From: Symbiodinium natans
Lineage: Eukaryota; Sar; Dinophyceae; Suessiales; Symbiodiniaceae
NCBI GenBank assembly: GCA_905221605.1
Contig: CAJNDS010002097.1
Location: 392,501-456,500 of the forward strand
Direction of reading: 5' to 3'
Length of the DNA: 64,000 bases
Of the stretch, positions 20,899 through 30,860 are shown piece after piece; position 1 is the stretch's first letter, and each line of letters begins with the position of its first letter. Made by a program: the position numbers and the translations under genes. Under the pieces are notes generated by a model that was not told the origin of the DNA, did not search any database, and saw only the letters and a list, made by a program, of their open reading frames with translations.

Positions 20899-21016
20899 TG
20901 TAGGGTTTAGGGTTTAGGGTTTAGGGTTTAGGGTTTAGGGTTTAGGGTTTAGAGTTTAGGGTTTAGGGTTTAGGGTTTAGGGTTTAGGGTTTAGGGTTTA
21001 GGGTTTAGGGTTTAGG
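20899..21016. repeat. TTTAGGG array
   Basis: About 17 G-strand units with one TTTAGAG variant. A GC-rich island at 21015-21085 follows; its minus strand could encode a hydrophobic segment (LGLLATVISALIVFRGFLCA), which is too uncertain to call a gene. Confidence 0.9.
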
Positions 21017-21124
21017 GGGCCTGCGCAAAGGAAGCCTCTGAAGACAATCAGTGCGCTGATGACCGTCGCAAGCAAACCCAAAGCTCCTAATCCTGAGCCT
21101 GTTCTAGTAACCTATGTGTACATT

Positions 21125-21257
21125 GTAAATATATATATATATATATATACATATATATAGTGTACATTGTACATATATATATATACAGAAAAAATATACA
21201 TATATATATATATATATCCATATATATATACATATATATATATATACATATATCTAT
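21125..21257. repeat. TA-rich microsatellite
   Basis: Alternating TATA/CATATA blocks are interrupted by TGTACATTGTA twice. Translations of this stretch are artefacts. Confidence 0.9.
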
Positions 21258-22244
21258 AATCGCTTCATGGACGGTTAACAAGCAAAAAAACTGCTGAGAT
21301 CCGAAGCCCTAAAGGACGAACAACCACTGCTATGAACACGTGACGAGTCGATGTGACGAGTGAGCCTGTGAACCACAAGGCCCTGCCTCAAAAGCCCAGG
21401 TACCCCAAAGAAGGGGCTACCCCAAAGTTTTAGGGCTGAGGGTTTCGGGTTTTGAGGTTTAGGGATTGGGGGCTTAGTGCTTGGGGTTTTCGGGTTTGGG
21501 GGTTTAGAGCTAGGGTTTGGGCTTGTTGTCTGCAGATCTAATCGACGTCGACTTGATGTCAACCTAAGCTTTCAAGCACAACTCTTCCCACCATTGTCTA
21601 TACATAGACCACCGTCTTGAGTGTGAATGATCAAGGGCTCAGGGCTCAGGGCTTGGCGCTTGGGGTCTGGTATCGAGAGTCGAGAGCTTCTGTACTCCCC
21701 TAGAACCTGAATAACAATGACATTTTGAATATTCCCTTGGGGATGAAATAAACAAAAACCAAAAACAATTCCTAAGGGTCCTAAAGGGGCTTTCGGCCTA
21801 AGCTTGAGTAACTCCGAAGCCCCCAAGCCAAGCAAGGGGCGTGATCGCTGTGGGATGGACAGCTCCATCGATCGAAACTTCTGACCGGATGCTTCCACTT
21901 CCACGAACCTTGGTTCAGGGGTTGCTTTGGCGGTTTAGGGCTTAGGGCTTAGGGTTTAGGGTTTAGGGTAAGTTCAGGGCTCGAGGTTCAGGGTTTGACT
22001 GTTGAGCAATGGGGTGTTCTGATTCAACATTGAGCCAAGGAAGCTCGCAGTTCCAAACGACACTGTGAACACTACGCAGTGGAGCATCATTATCTAGCTT
22101 AGGGTTTATCGTCTAGGGTATAGGTTCAGATTTCCTTACACTCTGAAGTTTTATCATTGCACGCGCACACGTACAAAAACTGCTTTTCATGTGGGCTCTG
22201 CCAGCCCAAACATAGGGTTTAGGGCTTAGGGCTTCACTACCAAG

Positions 22245-23008
22245 AACACTGGAATGCCATTTACACAAGACTTAGTAGCCCAGTAACCATATTATAACAA
22301 GGGCACCCTTTTTTTGGTTGGTTACTTTATAAGGGAACCTAGAACTGAGAAAAAACAAGGGGGTAAAGGGTACCACTGGGCTACCAAGAGGAGTTAATGA
22401 TGTATCAGAACCGCAAGCACGCGGGTACTTCCAACGAGTACAGTGCAGCGTAAGTAGCTGTGGATGGTACTGCTTGCAGGACGTCGCAGCCACCGAACGC
22501 CCCAAAGCTTCTCAAAAAAGGAAACCCGAAACCCCATGCACTTGCTCCCATGTTTGCAACAAGTCGCTGCGCAGGTGGTTTAGGCTTAAGTCTTTTTAGG
22601 GATCATGGTGTCCGGGCGCCTTCCTTGGAGGTCGCTTTGCGACTTGTCCTCTTAAAGAAACTTTGCTTGGCTTCCTCCCTATCCCTACAAGCACGGAGCT
22701 TGACTGTAGCAACGTTGTATATTGAAGCCTACGAGGCTTGCAGCGCACCATAAGCAAGTGGTACTGCAATCACAGGTGCCATTACACACGTGCCGCAATG
22801 CGTCTCCTGCAGCAAGATGTTAAATGTTGGAGTGAGGTCAATCCAAGCTTTCTCTACCCTTGGAAACCAACAGCTGCAAGGGCTTTGCACACGGTAGCTC
22901 AAGCTAGCAGCCAGAATAGGTTGTCACCTTGTTTGGGATGCCTACGACCCTATATGCAGAAGTACTTAAACACTACCCATGAAACCTTCCGAGCAGGCTT
23001 GAAGGCCT
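22245..23008 (+). CDS. Plus-strand gene fragment interrupted by a family B introner
   Basis: Exon piece 22247-22274 ends CAAGACTTA. The 114-bp element 22275-22388 follows, then 22389-22449. Splicing gives WNAIYTRLKELMMYQNRKHA in one frame across the element, and the second exon ends at GCAGC|GTAAGT, a strong donor. Beyond it two long open frames (about 22480-22753 and 22748-23008) read LLKKLCLASSLSLQARSLTV and RLLQQDVKCWSEVNPSFLYP. Their junctions are not fixed, and the last ends at a family C element. No domain was recognised. Confidence 0.5.
22275..22388. mobile_element. Introner, family B, reference copy
   Basis: 114 bp from GTAGCCCAGTAACCATATT to GGTACCACTGGGCTACCAAG. Removing it exactly joins an open frame. 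The ends are inverted repeats of each other, so both strands carry GTAGCCC as donor and CTACCAAG as acceptor. Confidence 0.85.
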
Positions 23009-23080
23009 GGGAGGGCCCGTAAAACCCTTTTGAATGTGATCCTCTTGAACCCAAGAAGGGAATCCCAAGGGCCTGCCTGG
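23009..23080. mobile_element. Introner-like element, family C
   Basis: GGAGGGCCCGTAAAACCC is followed by TGTGATCCTCTTGAACCC and CCCAAGGGCCTGCCTGG, the family C order. It abuts the end of the plus-strand open frame. Confidence 0.7.
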
Positions 23081-23235
23081 GGAAACCACCCTCTCCTCTC
23101 CAAACCCTAAACCCTACTGCCCCGAGGGCTTAGGGTGAACGGCTTACGGGCTACGCCAAGGCTCACTGTGTAAGCTGCCCCAGCAGTCAGGCCATCGAGC
23201 TTGCCTGCGATATCTTCCGAAGGACCCGCATGCGT

Positions 23236-23356
23236 GTTTAGGGTTTAGGGTTTAGGGCTTAGGGCTTAGGGCTTAGGGCTTAGGGCTTAGGGCTTAGGGC
23301 TTAGGGCTTAGGGCTTAGGGCTTAGGGCTTAGGGCTTAGGGTTTCGGGTTTAGGGT
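23236..23356. repeat. Homogeneous CTTAGGG array
   Basis: About 13 identical TTAGGGC units (23253-23340) sit between short TTTAGGG stretches: a single-base variant spread through an array. Confidence 0.9.
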
Positions 23357-23516
23357 CTAACCCGAAAACCCTAAACCCTAAGCCCTAAACCCCAATCCTC
23401 AAACCTGGGGGTTAATCTTAAAAAAGTTCCGAACACATCCGGACCAAGGGGGCCAGTTGAGTTGAGTTGTGAAACCCCACGAAGCACACCGTAAACCCTA
23501 AGCCCTCAAGAAGGCA

Positions 23517-23622
23517 TTGGGGTTTAGGGTTTAGGGTTTAGGGTTTAGGGTTTAGGGTTTAGGGTTTAGGGTTTAGGGTTTAGGGTTTAGGGTTTAGGGT
23601 TTAGGGTTTAGGGTTTAGGGTT
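23517..23622. repeat. TTTAGGG array
   Basis: About 15 perfect G-strand units, followed by GGGAGGGTCTGGG and unique sequence. The unique stretch 23640-23870 holds a half copy of family E near 23742 (TATAGGGGTCGGAATAATT). Confidence 0.9.
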
Positions 23623-24256
23623 TGGGAGGGTCTGGGACTCACCCTTTCGCAGCTGATTCACCCTCGATTGAAAGAATTTCGGCCCGCGACTTCTCTGGGA
23701 ACCCCGCTGAACTCTAAGGATTGGATACCGGGGATGTCAAGGTAATATAGGGGTCGGAATAATTACTAGTAGTCTTCCCTTACAGACCCTGTATAACTAT
23801 GAAAATGCTCACCCCCAAAAACCATGTCCAAAAATTGAGGCCCCTTACCTGGAAGTCTCCGTAGGGATCGTAAACCCTAAACCCTAGACCCTAGACTCTA
23901 AACCCGAACCCTAAATCCTAAACCCATCGATCTACCATCAAATCAGCACCGCCTTCGCCAAACGACTGGAAGTTGCCATCGGCATCTTCACGAATGCCCG
24001 AATCTGGGCTGTCAACGTCTACTACCATTACTGTTGCAGTAGTACTAGTAGTATGCTATCCCTGCAATTCCAATGACTTCCATTATCAGTATTACCTATT
24101 AAACACCCGAAAGAAACTAGGGTTTTGTGCGGGCTTACCTCGACCACCCAATTACCCATAATTGGCCCATAATGACGGCCTCCATTGTAAACTAAAGGCC
24201 ATGACGATGGGTATAATGGGTGCTTTCAGGGGGGTTTAGGGTTTTGGGTTCGAAGT

Positions 24257-24612
24257 TCAACCCTGAAGACCTGAAATTTGAAGGGGTTGGTGCTTTGACA
24301 GATCTGATATATGGCTTTCCGACTGCGTAAAGTTCTTCGTTGACAATTTGCAATTAAAGTTACGCTTGCAAACGCAACTACGACTACCATTTCTAATGCC
24401 TGGAAGCCAAGCAACCATAGTTTAATAAGGGCACCCTTTTTTTGGGTTGGTCATTTTACAAGGGAACCTTGAAGCAAAAAGAGGGAAAAAGGGTGCCACT
24501 GGGCTACCAAGAATGGCATTTGCTGCGGTTGTCCGCTGTGATGGGCTGCACATGTTGCCATGCCGCCGTTGCTGTTGTGAATTGGCAACCCAAAGCCGAA
24601 AACACCACGGTT
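24257..24612 (-). CDS. Minus-strand gene 3' end spliced across a family B introner
   Basis: Exon 24508-about 24612 ends ...TTCTTG. The element 24400-24507 follows, and exon 24257-24399 begins GCATTAGAAATGG. Joined, one frame reads TTAANAILGIRNGSRSCVCK and continues with basic and serine-rich sequence to a TGA. The donor is GTAGCCC and the acceptor CTTCCAG. The basic C-terminus (CKRNFNCKLSTKNFTQSESH) has no recognised family. The plus-strand reading of the first exon is also open but does not continue past the element. Confidence 0.55.
24400..24507. mobile_element. Introner, family B, spliced on the minus strand
   Basis: GGTGCCACTGGGCTAC lies at the right end, and AAGGGCACCCTTTTTTTGGG and TACAAGGGAACCTTGA lie inside. 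The left end is modified to CTGGAAGCCAAGCAACCATAG. It is 108 bp. Confidence 0.8.
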
Positions 24613-24793
24613 CAGGGTTCAGGGTTTAGGGTTTAGGGTTTAGGGTTTCTGAGTTTATATTCCCCCCCCCCCCCCCAACTCGCCGTGAGCCCAATGCCCA
24701 GTGACTAGGGTAACAACGCTTAAGACTGAAAAATGGCATCAAGCTGGACCCCCCCCCCCCGCCCCCAACACCCTAAATCCCAAACTAAACCCT

Positions 24794-24828
<35 letters not shown>

Positions 24829-24989
24829 AAAAAAAAAGAGCTCTGAGACCTAAAACTTCATGAACCCCCAACACCCTAAATCCCAAACTAAAACCCCAAA
24901 CTCAAAAAAAACGAAACAAAGCTCTGAAGCCAAAAACTTCATGAACCCTAAACTTCGAAAATTCCCTAAAACCCGAAGTTCCTCGCACC

Positions 24990-25130
24990 TAAAGCCGGCG
25001 CGCGGCAGCGTAATAGAATTGATATTATGTATGATGAGCATAATAGCAATAGGATTGGTCATAATTGTAATCTTAAGTCTAAAAAAGCTAGTTATATTAA
25101 TGATATTAACAATGACAATATGATGCATGT
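24990..25130. other. AT-rich island beside a CA microsatellite
   Basis: An abrupt AT-rich segment with an open hydrophobic frame. A (CA)n run lies upstream at 24797-24826. A nearly identical phrase (AACACCCTAAATCCCAAACTAAA) occurs at 24768-24790 and about 24869-24891. The origin of the AT-rich part is unknown; mitochondrial or plastid DNA is possible but not shown. Confidence 0.5.
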
Positions 25131-25151
25131 ACTTCTGCTAAGCGGCTGCAG

Positions 25152-25232
25152 GGGCTTCGGACCTCGTTCGTCGCCGGCTTGCTCGGGACGGCGACAACCT
25201 GGAACCTTGTGGACTGCGCGAGTGTAGTGTAG
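25152..25232 (+). CDS. Possible terminal exon with hydrophobic stretch
   Basis: The acceptor GCGGCTGCAG precedes 27 codons ending in TAG; the peptide begins GLRTSFVAGLLGTATTWNLV. The minus strand is open too, and a minus-strand exon lies nearby at 25609-25685, so the strand is uncertain. Confidence 0.35.
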   Translation, partial: GLRTSFVAGLLGTATTWNLVDCASVV

Positions 25233-25608
25233 GGTGTAGGGCTAGGGTTTAGGGTGTAGGGTTTAGTTTTAGGGTTTAGGGTCAGCCCCAAACCCTAGCT
25301 TAGGGTTCGGCGCGGACGAAGGGTTTAGAGTTGAGGGTCTTGGGTTCTGGGGTTAGGAGCCTCTAGCAAAGTTCAAGTATTTCGGGTTTGAGGCTGAGAG
25401 CTTTGGGATTACGGGTTTGGCAGCCAAGTTTAGAGCACAGGGCTAGGGTTTCGTGAAAGGGTCTGCGAGTCTTTTGCTTAGGGTTTCGGGCTTAGACTTA
25501 TCGTTTAGGCCCTAAGCCCTCAACCCTAAACCCCAAACCCTGCTTAGGGTTGCTATAAGGGCTTACGAGGGGAGAACGGAACTGCGGGCTGCAATGCATC
25601 CCAGTTAC

Positions 25609-25685
25609 CGAAGCTGATCGAGGTCCAGCGCAGTCGTGGTGAACTCCACGGAAAGTCTCCTTGCAAGCGCTCCACACCCTACATA
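25609..25685 (-). CDS. Exon whose acceptor is a family A element end
   Basis: On the minus strand, ACCCATGAACCTCCAAG (half of a family A terminus, 25686-25704) is followed by an open 77-nt segment beginning YVGCGALARRLSVEFTTTAL. It ends at CTTCG|GTAACTGGG, a canonical donor. No domain was recognised. Confidence 0.5.
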
Positions 25686-25891
25686 CTTGGAGGTTCATGG
25701 GTACAAAATCCTAAACCCCGAAATTAAACCCCTAGACCCTAAGCTTACTAAACCCTAAACCCCTGAGCCCCGAAGCCCTAAACCCCTTCAACCCTAAACT
25801 ACTACTATTTGCTTTACACCCCCCCCCACCCACCAAAAAAAGCCCCACCGGTGCACAACTCGAGCTCTGGCAGGCCGGCGATTTGCTGCCT

Positions 25892-26003
25892 TTAAAGAGG
25901 TTTGAAGTCCAGCTGGGCACATGCATTGATGATGCATGACGCCTGTGCAAAGACGCCGATGCTTTGGTCATCAGGCAAGTCGTTGCCGCCTCACACCGAT
26001 CAT
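25892..26003 (-). CDS. Exon-like segment, unknown protein
   Basis: The minus frame reads NDLPDDQSIGVFAQASCIIN and QLDFKPL, then TAA. It is protein-like in composition. A second minus frame is also open. It could be the 3' end of a neighbouring minus-strand gene; joining could not be shown. Confidence 0.35.
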
Positions 26004-26157
26004 CCTCGCGTCACGATCAGGGGAATCGTATATCGGCGACCCTGAGTCGTCGCTTTGGCACGGGATGGAATCCAAAATAGTTCACCTTTAGGCGACCTTG
26101 TATCTGAAGTTGCCATTCCGGAGAACCCTTAAGGGTTCAGGAGTTTACTGTGAACCC

Positions 26158-26252
26158 CCAAAAGTTGGAAACCGTTTTAAGGACAAATAGTGCGGGGATT
26201 CCCCATACTTTACTCTTAGGGATTGAGGCGATTGAGTTTCCAACTTTTTGGC
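26158..26252. mobile_element. Palindromic element with AAAAGTTGGAAAC termini (family M)
   Basis: CCAAAAAGTTGGAAAC-type ends lie about 95 bp apart in inverted orientation; the left copy has CCAAAAGTTGGAAAC. Only one copy was seen in the window. Confidence 0.6.
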
Positions 26253-26560
26253 TTCTACTATAGAGTTTAAGAACCAGCCAACAAGTGCAAACAACACTTC
26301 ATCATAAAAGCAATGTAGGGATTATTACCATTTTTTGCGCGCATTCATTACATTCATGCAGTTCTATAAGTATTAGTATGCACTATTCCTTTTATTTTTA
26401 GGCCAATTAAAGTTAGCGATTTTGTGCGCCTTACAAAGAATATAATATAAGGGCGCTAGAACTTATACAATTACTACTACAACTACAGCAAGAAAAAAAA
26501 GGCTTTTTCGTTCGTGCTAGATTTGTTCGCTCAATCGCTTATTAATTTCGTGCTTACATT
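26253..26560. other. AT-rich island without recognised gene
   Basis: About 300 bp of AT-rich unique sequence with no telomere unit and no long frame. It contrasts with the flanks in composition, like the cox1 region, but no organellar motif was recognised. Confidence 0.5.
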
Positions 26561-27176
26561 CACTTGCTCCCACACTCCCTTCTAGTCAGCCCCGAAACCC
26601 AATGATGCAACCTTCAACCCTAAACCCCCGACCCCTTCGGGTGTAGGGTTTAGGGTTTTAATTAGGGTCCCAAACCCGAATAAAAACCCAAACCTCTTTG
26701 AACCGAAAAGCCCTTCCCTAAACCCTAAACCCTACACCCTAATCCCTAATCCCTAAACCCTCATACCTTTGATAAAATTTCGCCGGGGTGCTGCTGCAGG
26801 AGCCCATTCAGATGCCTCAGGCGCTTGGGACTTGCGGGCAGTTCAGGGTGGTTAATGGCGTCGAGGGTCTAGGGTCTAAAAAGCGCCGCGCATCCCAAAA
26901 ACGGCTCGCGTACCCAGCTCTTCTAACTTACTAGTTCTTAGTAGGGAACGAGGGAACGAGGTACTCTTTTTAGTCCCTCAACAGGTGATAAAGGGGAAGT
27001 CATCTAAGGTTACATGTGCCGTGTTTTCCTATTCAGAAAAGAGCTAAGAAGACGTTATCAAGGGACTCGAGGAGGGACCCCTTCTAAGGGACCTGAGGTA
27101 ATGTAGGGCCTTCTTAGGTATAGGGGTCCCTCCTTATAAGGTTAAAGCCTCACCTCTGGTGATAGGGATATTAAGG

Positions 27177-27320
27177 GACGGGGGGTTCAAGGAGGTATGT
27201 AACCCAACGTCCCTCATACGCCCGACTACTCCCTAAAGCTCCCTAAGCTCCCCAAACGTTCATTGCCTAGGTACCTACCCCCATCAACCCCACCTCCCTT
27301 AAGAACCCTATAATTTCGTC
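27177..27320. mobile_element. Family G element in reverse orientation
   Basis: GTATGTAACCCAA, ACTACTCCCTAAAGCTCCC, CTAGGTACCTACCCCCAT and CTCCCTTAAGAACCCTATAA are the complement of the order in other family G copies. Confidence 0.6.
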
Positions 27321-27651
27321 AATTTGACACCAGGATCGAGGAGTGTTTACCAAGTTGTCGATGGCGTTGGGAGGGCAAAACCCAGTCTCGTTTAATTCAT
27401 GGGGTTTAGGCTTGGGGCTTTTAATTTCGCAGCCTGTCCTAAACCCAAAGCCCCAAACCCAAAGCCCTAAATTCTAACCCAAAACCCTGCCCCGCCCCCC
27501 TTCCCCGCCCCGTCCCGCCCCTCCCCCCCAAAGTAGCAGGTCTCAACAACGCCAGAACCACGAAGTGCCCTTTAGAGAGACCTGACAAAGCATAAATCCA
27601 GACCGTGGAGAAAAAATGGCAGCCCTTCTTGGTTTAAACCCTATCGTAGGC

Positions 27652-30600
27652 AAGGTGCAGAAGGAGGCCCTTCGCCGCGGCTTCCGCGCGGGCGGCGCTG
27701 GACTCGCTCTTGCAGGCGTCGGCCCGCTCCTCTTCTGCTGGAAAGTGTGGGCTTAGATTATAGCTAGGCAAGATTGCAGGGTTTAGGGTTTAGGGTTTAG
27801 GGTTTCGGGTTTCGGGTTTCGGGTTTAGGTTTTCGGGAGAGTACCATTGTTTCTAAAATGCAAGTTGTGACTACTGTGACTATTGTTGCCAGTGTTACTT
27901 TGGTCTAATTACTCATTCTAGCCCAGTTGCGACTACCCCTAAACCCTAAACCCTAAACCCTAAACCCATAAGGGGGGTATAACCCCTACATTAAGCCCAC
28001 AGCATATTAAAGCCTGAATCTCCAAGCAGGTATATCTTCCGACCATCCCCATCTCCAAAGATGCGAACAATCAAGACTCTTAAGCAATAAGGGAGAGTTG
28101 TTCAAGGGTTTAGGGTTTAGGGTTCAGGGTTTAGGGCTTCGGGTTTAGGGTTTAGGGCAGAGGCCCCCAGTTGCAGGAAGTCGAATTTAGTTGCGGAGGG
28201 GGGGGGGGGGTTCAGGTTTCGGGTTTTCTCCTAAACCTTAAGCCCACGATTGGCTTGGTAGCCCAGCCACCATATTGTGCTACGGGCACCCTTTTTGGGG
28301 GGTTTAGGGTTTAGGGGTTTCGGGGTTTAGGGGTTTAGGGGTTTAGGGTTTAGGGTTTAGGGTTTAGGGTTTAGGGGTTTAGGGGTTTAGGGCTTAGGGT
28401 TGGCTACTTTTAGAGGGGAACCCAGAACCCAAACAGGGCAAACGGGCACCGCTCAACTACCACTACCAAGCTAAGTCCTTAAACCGGAAGCCCCAAACTA
28501 CTCTCTGCCTAACACCCTTAACCCCCCCCCTAACAAAAGATAATACTAACAATAATAATAAAGAACAGTGCCCTTATGAAGAAGATCTTTTTTCTTTTTT
28601 TTTTTTTTTTTGGGGGGGGGGGGGAGGGTCTTAAGCAAACTGCAGTAGTAGACCCCAGAGCCCTAAACCTAAGGAGGGCGATGCAGGGCCTCCATTCAAG
28701 GGTTTTTAGGGTTTAGGGGTTTAAGAGTTTTAGAGTTTAGGGTTTAGGGTTTAGGGTTTAGGGTTTAGGGTTCAGGGTTTTATGGTTCAGGGTTTAGGGA
28801 ACCCCCCCACCTCCCCCAAACAAAAGGCCAACAGGGCACCCTCCGGGCGACTAGAAGCTATTGCAGGTACTTTGAAGGTCCTGTTGAAACCGTCCACCCT
28901 GCACCCCTAAACCCTAAATCCTAAATCCTAAACCCTAAACCCTAAACCCCAAACCCCAAACCCCAAACCCCAAACCCCAAACCTAACAAGAGCCTTCTTC
29001 TCTTCTTTCTTGGAGCTCGAGCTCTTGGACTTGATCTTTTCCTCCTCATCATCAGTCGATTAGGGTTTCGGGCTTATTGGGTTCAGGGTTCAGGGTTCAG
29101 GGTCTAGGGGGAGGGTTTAGGGTTTAGGGTTTAGGGTTTAGGGTTTAGGGTTTAGGGTTTAGGGTTTAGGGTTTAGGGTTTAGGGTTTAGGGTTTAGGGT
29201 TTAGGGTCTAGGGTCTAGGGTCTAGGGTTTAGGGTTTAGGGTTTAGGACTTCGGGTTTTCTTCAGGGTGCAGGCTGAAGCCAGAAAAACCCAAAAAAGAA
29301 ACAAGCCCTAAAACCCCAGCCATCTGTTCCTTCCCTGAGTTGCGGGGTATAAGGCCATTTTGTCCCCTACATGACCCCTATTTACCCCCTATACATTACC
29401 GTATATACCTAAGTAGCCCCTTACTTAACTCCCCAAAGTTGCATTAGGGTTTCATGGAGGGCTTAAGGCTTTAAGGGCTTAGAATTCTTACTTTAAACCC
29501 TAAGCCCTAAACCCTAAACCCTAAGGCCCCCTTTGATGCTTTTCAGGCTCAACGGGATGTCCGAACGTTAGGATGGCCATGCAAACCCTTCGAAAAAATC
29601 CTAGATGTGATCCTCTTAAACCCAATAAAGGAAATTTAGGGTCCAGGGTTTAGGGTTTAGGGTTTAGGATTTAGGGTTTAGGGTTTAGGATGTAACATAT
29701 CCCAAGAGCATACCTAGAAGCTCTAACCAGGAACCCTGAAAAGAACCTTAAAGAAACTAAAACCTAAACAATGAAGTTCAAACCCTAAAACGCAAGCCAT
29801 GAACCCTCAGAGCCACCCTGAAAACAAAACCCTATAAATCCCAAAGCCACCCGCTGTGGCAAGCCCATCATTATAAAATTCGAAAATGTCATGATAGTAA
29901 TTAACCATATTAAGAATACAAACAGACCCATCATAATAAAACAACAATAATAATGATAATAGGCACAAATAAACAAATAAACAACCCACCACATGATAAA
30001 AGCAAGATGATCAGAATCATAATCGTAATAATAATAAGTATGACTAATATTATTGTTATTAGGAATGATCATAGTACAAAATAAACAAATAAACAAACCC
30101 ATCATCACAATTATCTTTTGTGCAAATCAACATACAAAGTAGTTTATGCACATGAAAAGACTACACATTAACCCATGAACCAATCATCACAATAACACTC
30201 ATAAACAAAACATCATGAACAACAACACTAGTTTTTCCAAAAAGAACCATTTGACAAAGTTTATACTACTAAATCAAAATATACAAGTAAACAAATGAAA
30301 AATAACTATATAACATAAACCAGTAGCAATTATTGGCTCCTTCTTCTCCTCCTTGAGCTCCTGCTTCTTGAGCTCCTGCTTGGGCTCGCTCTTCCGTTGC
30401 CTGAGGCTTTTCAGGTTGAAGCAGCTTAGGGTCTAGGGTTTAGGGCTTAGGGCTTAGGGTTTAGGGTTTAGGGTTGAGGGTTGAGGGTTGAGTGTTGAGG
30501 GTCGAGGGTTGAGGGAGGGGGCGAAGGGTGGCGACCGGTTATAGGGTCCTTAAGGGAGGGGGGGTTCATGGGGGGTAGGTACCTGGGGAGCTTCGGGAGC

Positions 30601-30860
30601 CTTAGGGAGTCGTGGGGAATCTTCGAGAGAGGAGTAGCCAACACCCCAAACCCTAAACCCTCAACCCCCCAACCCCAAAAGCCCAAACCTTAAACCCTGA
30701 ACCCTAGACTCCTAAACCCTCAACCCCAAACCCCTAAACCCTAAACCCCACAACCCGAAACCCTGAACCCCAAACCCCCCAAAACCAAAAAGTCAACGAG
30801 GCACCTCTTCGGGCTCGGGGCCGGCTCCACGGGGACTGTGAGGTCGAGATGCTCCGTCAC
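27652..30860 (-). CDS. SWIB gene exons 8-11, charged tail
   Basis: Exon 8 (30805-30860) reads VTEHLDLTVPVEPAPSPK. Exon 9 (30340-30400) starts QRKSEPKQELKKQELKEEKK. Exon 10 (28988-29044) reads EEKIKSKSSSSKKEEKKAL. Exon 11 (27652-27729) reads ERADACKSESSAARAEAAAK. Exon 8 ends AAGAG|GTGCC and exon 10 ends CTT|GTTAGG. Exon 9 has a GA donor if the frame is right. All four join in phase, but low complexity makes membership of exon 11 less secure. An AT-rich island lies in the intron between exons 9 and 10. Confidence 0.62.

Noticed and set aside
29785-30108. 107-residue membrane-like protein
   Set aside because: Produced by AT-rich sequence with internal repeats; aromatic and Ile/Met-rich composition without any recognised motif.
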